Shown in pieces: positions 30,356 to 37,097 of a DNA stretch of 47,618 nucleotides. Location of the stretch: contig JAKSKR010000022.1 in NCBI GenBank assembly GCA_024401645.1, positions 1-47,618 of the forward strand. Reading direction: 5' to 3'. The DNA is from Paludibacteraceae bacterium (GTDB lineage Bacteria > Bacteroidota > Bacteroidia > Bacteroidales > Paludibacteraceae). Under the pieces are notes generated by a model. It was given only the letters and a program-made list of their open reading frames with translations. It was not told the origin of the DNA and made no database searches. Numbering within the stretch: position 1 is the stretch's first letter; each line of letters begins with the position of its first letter. Position numbers and translations under genes: made by a program.

Positions 30356-31543
30356 TTACTTTAAGTACAGGTCCATACTGACTGGAAGATGGTCGCTGTA
30401 TCCACTTGTCCAAACATCACCCTTAAAACTGCGTTTTGGCGAGTAGTAGCCGCTTTTCGACTGTGAGAGTAGGAACGTCTCGTGACAGATGTGTCCACTT
30501 TTGATGGTGGTGAACACTTTTCGGTTCTTGTCGAGCATGCCACCTTCAACAATCATGTGGTCAAGAACGTCCCATTTCCCGTCGTATTTGTGCGAGCCAA
30601 TGTTGTCGGTTGCATCGTAGCGGCTGGTGAGGTCGCAAAGGCTACCTTTGCCTTCATTCTTGTCGAAGGCCTTAACTTTAAGGATGTTGCTCATGGCCGA
30701 TTGCTTAATGGTACTGTTGAAGTCGCCCATTAGTACAATGTTTAAGTCGCCTTTCTCAGCCTTTCGCAAACTGTCTACCACTCTGCGGGCTGCTTTTGCC
30801 GCAACCTCGCGCTTGCTTTCGCTTTGAGCTTCGCCTTCGCGCATCGATGGCCAGTGGTTGACCAATACGTGAAGGACTTCCTTATTGCTCAGTTGGCATT
30901 TTGCATACAGGATATCTCTACCTGAATTTTGCTTGACGGTTACCCACCTTTCTTCCAACATGTTGATGAGGTCGGTTCTGTAAAGTAGGGCAACGTCAAT
31001 GCCGCGTGCGTCACGGCTGTCTTTATGTACGTAGCGGTAGTTGGCCGTCTTCATAATGTCTTGGTTGCACAAGTCCCTTAATACGGTCTTGTTCTCAACT
31101 TCAAGCAAGCCGACTAGGGCTGGCATTGTGCCGTTACCGGCTGCCCTGATGGCTTTCGAAACGTTTATCAGCTTAATCTTGTATTTTGCCTTATTCCATT
31201 TCTTTACACCATCGGGTGTAAATTCGTCGTCGTTGGTTTTAGGGTCGTCTTCCGTGTCGTAAAGGTTTTCGCAATTGTACGAAACCAGGCGAATGCGTTC
31301 GGTGTTGCTGAATGTTTCGGGCTTGTCTACGTCGTCTTGCATTTCGGCAATGGCTATTGCGGCCTTCTTGCTGACCTTAACATCAACTTGCTCTTCTACC
31401 GCCTCGTCGTCATTCTCTTGCTCGTTCATTTCGGTAATGCCTTGCGTGCGAATTGGTTGACTGGCTTGCGTAGGCACGTTGTCGGTGCAGCCAACAACAA
31501 GTGCCGACATAAGTGCGGCTATGGTGTAAAACAATGGTTTCAT
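30356..31543 (-). CDS. Endonuclease/exonuclease/phosphatase-family lipoprotein
   Basis: The 395-residue protein has a lipoprotein signal ending LVVGC (Cys 19) and then an acidic Glu/Asp-rich linker (about 38-75). The catalytic domain (about 85-395) is of the endonuclease/exonuclease/phosphatase fold: RIRLVSYNCENLYD, ALVGLLEVEN, a VNHWPSM motif, VLMGDFNSTI and the terminal SGYSDHLPVSMDL with the catalytic Asp-His. Such exported members may be nucleases, phosphodiesterases or lipid/sugar phosphatases; the substrate is not clear. It is last in a three-gene operon (PlsC-like, beta-helix lipoprotein, this gene), 11 bp after its neighbour, and ends at a strong hairpin. Confidence 0.87.
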   Translation of the reverse strand: MKPLFYTIAALMSALVVGCTDNVPTQASQPIRTQGITEMNEQENDDEAVEEQVDVKVSKKAAIAIAEMQDDVDKPETFSNTERIRLVSYNCENLYDTEDDPKTNDDEFTPDGVKKWNKAKYKIKLINVSKAIRAAGNGTMPALVGLLEVENKTVLRDLCNQDIMKTANYRYVHKDSRDARGIDVALLYRTDLINMLEERWVTVKQNSGRDILYAKCQLSNKEVLHVLVNHWPSMREGEAQSESKREVAAKAARRVVDSLRKAEKGDLNIVLMGDFNSTIKQSAMSNILKVKAFDKNEGKGSLCDLTSRYDATDNIGSHKYDGKWDVLDHMIVEGGMLDKNRKVFTTIKSGHICHETFLLSQSKSGYYSPKRSFKGDVWTSGYSDHLPVSMDLYLK

Positions 31544-31554
31544 GTTCCTGTCTG

Positions 31555-32982
31555 TTATCTTTTACGTTTGGTGGCGTTCTCTTTCTTAATGTAGGTGTAG
31601 GCTCCTACGTCTGGTTTCCCACCGTTGTCGCGCGGATTTGCATCGAGGTCGGTTGCGCATTCGGGGAAACGGACCACTAGGGTAGAGTCGCCAATGTTTC
31701 TTGCCTTGCTGGTACTGTCGATGTGGAAGTCGTAGAAATACTCCTTGTTGATAAGGGTAAAGCCAACTTCGTTACCTTTTTCGTGTACACAGTTGCTGAA
31801 ATGGATGGTGTCGTTTGACGTTTCCTTAACGAAACAGTGGTCAATATGGTACTGGCAGAAGTCCTCACCTTCGGCCTTAATTTCGTTGAACGAATTGCCG
31901 TTAATGATGCAGTTGTTGAAGTTGGCTGCCGTAATTGGCTGTGTTTCACTGCCGGAAAGGAAAAGCGAGTTGAGTATTCGGGTCGACGAACTGTAGTTGC
32001 TGATGGTGCAGAAGTTGAACAGGTAGTCGCCTCCCCTTAAGGCTACGTTGCTGGTGCCGCCATTGGCAAATACGCTGTTGTAGGCCTTTATGCGGGCATT
32101 GTTGGCTTGCAGGGTGCCGTTGGTTGAAACCCTAATCTCGCTGTTGGCAATGGTCAGTCGCCATGCCGAGTCGTCAATTTCTGCCGAGTCGACTACAATG
32201 CCGAAAGTGCTGCCGGTCATGTATAACCCTTCAAGTATGTTGCCGGTGCTGCTGGCGCTAAAACGCAAGCCGCCCCACTGGTTGGCAAGGCGCGAATAAG
32301 GCACGTCGGTCACAATTTCGTCGAAACGGTCTCCGCTCATCTGAACCATGTTGCTGGCATTGCCCATGACGTCGAGCTTGCCGTCGACGGTGATGGTTGC
32401 GCCATGGTGTAGCAATAGCTTGGTGCCGGGCTTAATGGTGAGTGTGACGCCTTCCTTTACTTTCAGACTGTCGAAAATGAGTATGGGCTGTGCGTTGGTC
32501 CATGTGGTGTCGGCCTCAATGGTCTTGTTGCGTAGCACAACGGCGTTCTGGCCTATGGCGTTAAGCACAATGTGGTCGGTGTTGCCATTGTAGGAAATGA
32601 CAATAGAGTCGTTGATGACAACTGGCTGATTCTCGTCTTGCTTTGAAAGGTTGGCACGTACGAAGATGTAGCAACTGTCCTTACTTCTTAACTGAATGTC
32701 ATATATTTCAGTGCCGTTACGTCCGTCAACGTTCATCTGGAAGTTGTTCCCTTGCGAGTAGAGCTTTACGCTTTCAATACGCAAGTCTTCCGAACTGTTG
32801 TTCTTTATTTTGACGAGACGTGTTGAGGTGAGCTGCTCGGTAACGAGTGGCTCGAATTTTAGGGAGTCTGTCGAGTAACAAAGGCGAATGGATGGATCGG
32901 TGCTCCAGTCTATGTCGTCGTTACAGCTATAAAACAATGTGGCAGCTGTTAGGGCTGCCATTATGTAGTTGAGAATTCTCAT
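31555..32982 (-). CDS. Surface lipoprotein with right-handed beta-helix
   Basis: The 475-residue product has a lipobox ending LFYSC (Cys 20) followed by NDDIDW, an acidic surface-export signal. An N-terminal immunoglobulin-like part (about 35-150: LVKIKNNSSEDLRIESV) precedes a parallel beta-helix (about 165-400) with short Asn/Ser-rich turns such as ANNARIKAYNSVFANGG and FNNCIINGNSF. It ends CATDLDANPRDNGGKPDVGAY, the ending of many Bacteroidota choice-of-anchor-type surface proteins. Beta-helices often bind or cleave polysaccharides, but no catalytic residues stand out. Its start overlaps the stop of the PlsC-like gene by 4 bp (ATGA), so translation is coupled. Confidence 0.83.
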   Translation of the reverse strand: MRILNYIMAALTAATLFYSCNDDIDWSTDPSIRLCYSTDSLKFEPLVTEQLTSTRLVKIKNNSSEDLRIESVKLYSQGNNFQMNVDGRNGTEIYDIQLRSKDSCYIFVRANLSKQDENQPVVINDSIVISYNGNTDHIVLNAIGQNAVVLRNKTIEADTTWTNAQPILIFDSLKVKEGVTLTIKPGTKLLLHHGATITVDGKLDVMGNASNMVQMSGDRFDEIVTDVPYSRLANQWGGLRFSASSTGNILEGLYMTGSTFGIVVDSAEIDDSAWRLTIANSEIRVSTNGTLQANNARIKAYNSVFANGGTSNVALRGGDYLFNFCTISNYSSSTRILNSLFLSGSETQPITAANFNNCIINGNSFNEIKAEGEDFCQYHIDHCFVKETSNDTIHFSNCVHEKGNEVGFTLINKEYFYDFHIDSTSKARNIGDSTLVVRFPECATDLDANPRDNGGKPDVGAYTYIKKENATKRKR

Positions 32983-33551
32983 CCTTCTATGCTGAATTTT
33001 TCTGGGTATCTGCCTTTAATATCGTTGTCGACGTACCAGCGCTGAATGGCTTTGATGTCGGCATCGGCATCGCCGGTGATTTCTGCCTTGTGGGAAACGT
33101 AAACCTTCTTTCGTCCAAAGTCGAGTGCCACAATGTAGATGGGTAGGTTAGCCCCTACGGCTATATGGTAGAAACCGCGTTTCCACTTGCCGTTTGAACT
33201 ACGTGTGCCTTCGGGCGTAATGGCAAGCTGGAACTTGTCGCGCTTGTTGGCTTCTTCAATAACCGACTTTACGAGTGAACCCTTACTGTCTTTCTTGTCG
33301 CGATAGACGGGTATGCCACCTATAGGACCAAAGAAAAGGTTGAAAGGGAAACGGAACCAGTCGCTCTTAATCAAAAAGTTGGGCTTGACAGAACCAATGG
33401 CTGTGTAGCCAATCTTTCCAACCCAAAAGTCCCAGTTGCTGGTGTGTGGAGCCACACAGAATATACATTTGTTAGGAATTTCAACTTTGCTCTCTGCAGT
33501 CCAACCGGCTAATTTCAATATCAGTTGGCATATTTTTCGGGAAATCTGCAT
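32979..33551 (-). CDS. 1-acyl-glycerol-3-phosphate acyltransferase-like (PlsC family)
   Basis: The 190-residue protein has the family motifs HTSNWD (HX4D, the catalytic His and Asp), a GGIPVYRDKKD segment and TPEGTRS (the EGT motif), followed by a GFYHIAVGANLPIYIVALDF block. It is shorter than E. coli PlsC (245 residues) and belongs to a compact subgroup common in Bacteroidota. The reaction is probably acyl transfer to a lysophospholipid or another acceptor at the inner membrane. It is the first gene of a coupled operon with two exported lipoproteins, so a role in lipid or lipoprotein modification is possible but inferred only from position. Confidence 0.88.
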   Translation of the reverse strand: MQISRKICQLILKLAGWTAESKVEIPNKCIFCVAPHTSNWDFWVGKIGYTAIGSVKPNFLIKSDWFRFPFNLFFGPIGGIPVYRDKKDSKGSLVKSVIEEANKRDKFQLAITPEGTRSSNGKWKRGFYHIAVGANLPIYIVALDFGRKKVYVSHKAEITGDADADIKAIQRWYVDNDIKGRYPEKFSIEG

Positions 33552-33576
33552 AATAATGTTTTTATAATACTAACGG

Positions 33577-33584
33577 CAAAATTA
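33577..33584 (-). promoter_or_regulatory. -7 promoter element of the PlsC-lipoprotein operon
   Basis: Reads TAATTTTG on the minus strand, 26 nt before the PlsC-like start. No -33 box at the right spacing. Confidence 0.45.
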
Positions 33585-33659
33585 GCTAATTTATTTCTGT
33601 TTCTGCCATTTTTCTTTTTGATTTTGGGTAATTTAGTGCCATAAACAAGTATTTTGATT

Positions 33660-34187
33660 ATGGCTCTAATAAAAAGTGTACGCGGTTTTACACCGCAAAT
33701 AGATCCTTCTGTCTATGTGGCAGAAAATGCGACAATTGTAGGCGATGTGGTCATTGGCAAGGATTGCAGCATCTGGTTCGGTGCCATTCTTCGTGGCGAC
33801 GTCAATTCAATCCGTATCGGTAACAATGTCAACATTCAAGATGGGGTAGTGTTGCACACCCTTTACCAAAAGTCTCAAGTTATCATCGACGACAACGTAT
33901 CGGTTGGTCACAATGCCATTATTCATGGCGCCATTGTACACAGCAACGTGTTGGTGGGTATGGGCGCAACCATTCTCGACAATGCCGAAATTGGTGAAAA
34001 CAGCATCATTGCTGCCAATGCCCTGGTGTTGGCTAACACTAAAGTGGAGCCTAATTCGGTTTATGCCGGTGTGCCAGCAAAGAAGGTGAAGGACGTTTCG
34101 CCTGAACAGTTGGAAAACATCATTAAGCGCACGGCTAACAATTACCACATGTACTCAACTTGGTTTAAGGACGAAGACGGTAAGTAA
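33660..34187 (+). CDS. Gamma-class carbonic anhydrase-family protein
   Basis: The ATG at 33660 gives 175 residues; a TTG two codons upstream is less likely. The chain is a left-handed beta-helix of hexapeptide repeats (for example IVGDVVIGKDCSIWFGAILRGD). The three metal-binding His of gamma carbonic anhydrases are visible at H66 (VVLHT), H84 (GH) and H89 (IHG), with the last two spaced five apart as in the archaeal enzyme Cam. R45 and D47 in the LRGDV block are also typical. It may hydrate CO2 or be one of the many relatives with unproved activity. It is a single gene between the PlsC-like operon (divergent) and queA (convergent). Confidence 0.92.
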   Translation: MALIKSVRGFTPQIDPSVYVAENATIVGDVVIGKDCSIWFGAILRGDVNSIRIGNNVNIQDGVVLHTLYQKSQVIIDDNVSVGHNAIIHGAIVHSNVLVGMGATILDNAEIGENSIIAANALVLANTKVEPNSVYAGVPAKKVKDVSPEQLENIIKRTANNYHMYSTWFKDEDGK

Positions 34188-34206
34188 CAGGCTGTTTCAT
34201 AAATAG

Positions 34207-34249
34207 AAAGGCGTCGTGGCTTGTGTTCGATACCTGCCACGACGCCTTT
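34207..34249. terminator. Bidirectional terminator between gamma-CA and queA
   Basis: AAAGGCGTCGTGGC and GCCACGACGCCTTT form a perfect 14-bp stem, with short A- and T-runs on either side. It lies between convergent genes and can serve both. Confidence 0.92.
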
Positions 34250-34271
34250 CTTATGTCTTTCCCTGAACTCG

Positions 34272-35501
34272 TTATACGCCCCTTGGTAACAGTAGGCTAC
34301 TATCGCCGTAACTTAAGAAACGGAAGTTGTGGGTTAGGGCATATTCGTAAATCTTCTTCCAATCGTCGCCAACAAAAGCTGCTACCAACAGCATTAGGGT
34401 GTTTTCTGGTTGGTGGAAGTTGGTGACCATGGCCTTAACAATCTTGAACTCGTAGCCTGGTGCAATGATGATTTGGGTGGAACCCTTCAAAGCGTCAAGT
34501 CCGTGGCGGTCTAGGTAGGCAATAACGCTTTCTAGGGCGGTTGTGGCGTCAATGGTGTAGCCGGCTTCGTAAGGCATCCATTGGCCGACTTTCAGCTCGT
34601 CGGCGTGTAGGTCCATGTTCTCGTGCAGCATGGCACCGAAGTAATAAAGGCTTTCAAGGGTACGGACCGATGTGGTGCCTACGGCAATGATGTTGCCCTT
34701 GTACTTGAGGATGTGTTCAATGGTGCTGCGGTTAATGCTGACCACTTCGGTATGCATTTCGTGGTCGTTCAATGTCTCGCTCTTAACGGGTTGGAAGGTG
34801 CCGGCACCAACGTGCAGGGTCACCTCGTCGCGTTCAATGCCCATCTCGGCAAGCTCGCCAAACTCTTTTTCGGTAAAGTGCAGACCGGCTGTCGGTGCTG
34901 CTACGCTACCCTTAATTTTCGAGTAGATGGTCTGGTAGGTTGTCTTGTCGCTTTCTTGGGTTTCGCGCTTAAGGTAGGGCGGAATTGGAAGGACGCCACA
35001 TGCGTCGAGAATGTCGGCCCAATTGACGTCTTCTTCGTCCCAGCTGAAGTCGATGACCATGGTTCGGCAGTTCTCGCCGTGTCGGTCTGCCTTTAGGGTT
35101 ACGGGCTTGCCGTTAACGGTGAGTGGCATGGAAAGTGTTTGTCCGTTCTTCCACCTTTTGGCATTGCCCACCATACATTCCCAAGCGCAGTGCTTGGTGG
35201 CAACAAAGGCAAGTGCATAGTCGTTGGGGGTGTGCGGGTTAAGGCAGAACACCTCAATGTGGGTGCCTGTCTCCTTCTTGAACATAAGTCGCGCCTGAAT
35301 AACCTTTGTGTTGTTCATCACCATCAGCATGCCGCCTTTAAGGTGGGTGCTTATGTTCTTGAAGACGTCTTCGCTAATGTTGCCTTGGTTGTAGACCAAT
35401 AGCTTCGACTCGTCACGCTGCGCAAGCGGAAACTTGGCAATCCTGTCTTCTGGCAGTTCGTAACTGTAGTCTTCAATATTAATGTCTTTCGGGTTTTTCA
35501 T
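34272..35501 (-). CDS. queA: S-adenosylmethionine:tRNA ribosyltransferase-isomerase
   Basis: QueA transfers and isomerises the ribosyl part of SAM onto 7-aminomethyl-7-deazaguanine in tRNA, the penultimate step to queuosine. The 409-residue protein has the family blocks YELPEDRIAKFPL, MVMNNTKVIQARL, KGSVAAPTAGLHFT, LHVGAGTFQPVKSE, GTTSVRTLESL and the ending NFHQPENTLMLLVAAF...YGDSSLLL. It is about 50 residues longer than the E. coli enzyme, as in a long Bacteroidota subtype, with the extra residues in the middle. It is divergent from the DUF2027-Smr gene and their promoters overlap. No other queuosine gene is adjacent. Confidence 0.96.
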   Translation of the reverse strand: MKNPKDINIEDYSYELPEDRIAKFPLAQRDESKLLVYNQGNISEDVFKNISTHLKGGMLMVMNNTKVIQARLMFKKETGTHIEVFCLNPHTPNDYALAFVATKHCAWECMVGNAKRWKNGQTLSMPLTVNGKPVTLKADRHGENCRTMVIDFSWDEEDVNWADILDACGVLPIPPYLKRETQESDKTTYQTIYSKIKGSVAAPTAGLHFTEKEFGELAEMGIERDEVTLHVGAGTFQPVKSETLNDHEMHTEVVSINRSTIEHILKYKGNIIAVGTTSVRTLESLYYFGAMLHENMDLHADELKVGQWMPYEAGYTIDATTALESVIAYLDRHGLDALKGSTQIIIAPGYEFKIVKAMVTNFHQPENTLMLLVAAFVGDDWKKIYEYALTHNFRFLSYGDSSLLLPRGV

Positions 35502-35507
35502 CGCGTC

Positions 35508-35540
35508 TTTGTTATGTTATTACAAAATTAGTTAACTTTG
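35508..35540 (+). promoter_or_regulatory. Promoter of the DUF2027-Smr gene
   Basis: TTTG (35508-35511), 21-nt spacer, TAACTTTG (35533-35540), 20 nt before the ATG at 35561. Its -33 box lies only 6 bp beyond the queA start codon. Confidence 0.75.
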
Positions 35541-35553
35541 GTATAAATTCAAT
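35523..35553 (-). promoter_or_regulatory. Promoter of queA
   Basis: On the minus strand: ATTG (35553-35550), 19-nt spacer, TAATTTTG (35530-35523). It interlocks with the plus-strand promoter, so the two may exclude each other. Confidence 0.65.
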
Positions 35554-35560
35554 CAGAAAA

Positions 35561-36676
35561 ATGATAAAGGTAGGCGATAAGGTCCGTTTCCTTAATAGTG
35601 AGGGGGGCGGCGTTGTTAGCAAGGTGCTAAAAAATAACATGGTTGAGGTGACCGATGCCGATGGCTTCGACTTCCCAACCCCAATTAGTGAGTGTGTGGT
35701 TATTAGCGAAAAGGCCGATAACGATGTGTTTACGCGCTTGAAGAATGAAGACGAGTCGAAGAAGAAGGCAAAGGCTGCTGCCGGCTACCAGCCATTAAGC
35801 CAACCTAAAGTGGAAGAAAAGGTTCCGCAGAAGGTGCGTTTCGATGCCGAAGACCGTGTAGATGCTAAACTGGTTCAACCCGAAAGGCCTGAAGGCAACG
35901 TTCTGAATGTTTATTTGGCTTTCGTGCCTTGCGACACCCGCAACTTGAGCTCTACGTCGTTCGACTGGTACGTCATCAACGACTCAAACTACGAACTGGC
36001 TTACACGGTCTCTACCGGTCAGGTAAAGGTGGAAAGGCAGGCGTCTGGATTCTTGCAACCCAACACCAAGGAATTTATCGATACTATAACGGTCGATAAA
36101 CTGAACGATTTTGAATACCTTAACGTGCAGTTTATTGCATTCAAGAAAGATAAGGCTTATGTGCAGAAACCGGCTGCCGACGTGCACTTGCATCTGAATC
36201 CGGTACGTTTCTACAAACTGCACAGCTTTGTTACTAACGACTTCTTCGATGAGGATGCGCTGATGTTGCCGGTGGTGGAAGACGATGAGTCGGCTGAACC
36301 TTTGGTGATAGATTCTAAACAGCTGATGGAGGCTTCGAAACAGAAGGAAGCGGTTGAGCCGCAAAAGAAGTCGGTAAGCAGCAAGCCTAGCAACAATATT
36401 ATTGAGGTAGACTTGCACATAGGTTCGCTCATCGATAACATTAATGGCTTGTCGTCGTTCGACATCCTTCAGTATCAGTTGGGCAAGTTCCGTGAGGTGA
36501 TGAACGAGAACCTGCGTAACCGCGGACAGAAGATTGTCTTCATTCATGGTAAGGGCGATGGCGTGTTGCGTGCCGCTATTGTTAAGGAACTGAAACACAG
36601 CTATAAACATTGTCCGTTCCAAGATGCCTCTTTCCAAGAATACGGTTTTGGGGCCACTCAAGTCACCATTAAGTAG
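35561..36676 (+). CDS. DUF2027 and Smr-domain protein (MutS2-type endonuclease domain)
   Basis: The 371-residue protein starts with a small SH3-like part (KVGDKVRFLNSEGGGVVSKV), followed by a Lys-rich linker (about 65-100), the beta-rich DUF2027 domain (about 110-230: VYLAFVPCDTRNLSSTSFDWYVINDSNYEL) and a C-terminal Smr domain (about 285-371). The Smr core has VDLHIGSL and IVFIHGKGDGVLR, the DxH and HGxG motifs that form the nuclease site in MutS2/Smr proteins. This architecture is specific to Bacteroidota. Smr domains cut or bind RNA and branched DNA; the exact target here is unknown. It is a single-gene unit divergent from queA. Confidence 0.9.
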   Translation: MIKVGDKVRFLNSEGGGVVSKVLKNNMVEVTDADGFDFPTPISECVVISEKADNDVFTRLKNEDESKKKAKAAAGYQPLSQPKVEEKVPQKVRFDAEDRVDAKLVQPERPEGNVLNVYLAFVPCDTRNLSSTSFDWYVINDSNYELAYTVSTGQVKVERQASGFLQPNTKEFIDTITVDKLNDFEYLNVQFIAFKKDKAYVQKPAADVHLHLNPVRFYKLHSFVTNDFFDEDALMLPVVEDDESAEPLVIDSKQLMEASKQKEAVEPQKKSVSSKPSNNIIEVDLHIGSLIDNINGLSSFDILQYQLGKFREVMNENLRNRGQKIVFIHGKGDGVLRAAIVKELKHSYKHCPFQDASFQEYGFGATQVTIK

Positions 36677-36704
36677 AAAGTCTTATTCTTACGATAGAAA
36701 ACAG

Positions 36705-36736
36705 AAACGGGAATGCGGTGTGTTGCATTCCCGTTT
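36705..36736 (+). terminator. Terminator of the DUF2027-Smr gene
   Basis: ACGGGAATGC and GCATTCCCGT form a 10-bp stem with A- and T-runs outside; it can also serve the convergent DUF4491 gene. Confidence 0.9.
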
Positions 36737-36760
36737 TGTTTTATTGTTGTGCTGGCCTGT

Positions 36761-37084
36761 TTATTCCTTGGTTTCCTCCTTGTCGAACGGATAGGTACGT
36801 TTAGGGTTGCGGGGGAACCATCCTTTCTGAACTCGTTTTTCTTGCGCAAAAAGTTCGCCAATACTCCAAAAGGAAGAGAAGCCAATCACGCCCAAGCAAG
36901 TGCTGCCAATTGTGTTTTCTACCATGATGGATGCAATGACGAAAACGACGCCGGCAATCATGAAGAAAATCCATGTTGGCCTTGCTCCAAAATGGTATTC
37001 TGCTTTTATGACAAGCGGATGGAACAAGCCAATGGTTAAGAAGGTGATGACTCCTAGAATGAGTCCGGTCCAGTTCAATTCCAT
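36761..37084 (-). CDS. DUF4491 small membrane protein
   Basis: The 107-residue protein has three predicted membrane helices (TGLILGVITFLTIGLFHPLVI, then WIFFMIAGVVFVIASIMV and GSTCLGVIGFSSFWSIGELF) and the typical ending RVQKGWFPRNPKR of DUF4491, a family seen in Bacteroidota and Firmicutes without known role. It follows the TonB-dependent receptor gene by 13 bp on the same strand, so the two are probably one operon. Whether it works with the receptor is not known. Confidence 0.87.
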   Translation of the reverse strand: MELNWTGLILGVITFLTIGLFHPLVIKAEYHFGARPTWIFFMIAGVVFVIASIMVENTIGSTCLGVIGFSSFWSIGELFAQEKRVQKGWFPRNPKRTYPFDKEETKE

Positions 37085-37097
37085 GTTTCTTTCTTCT

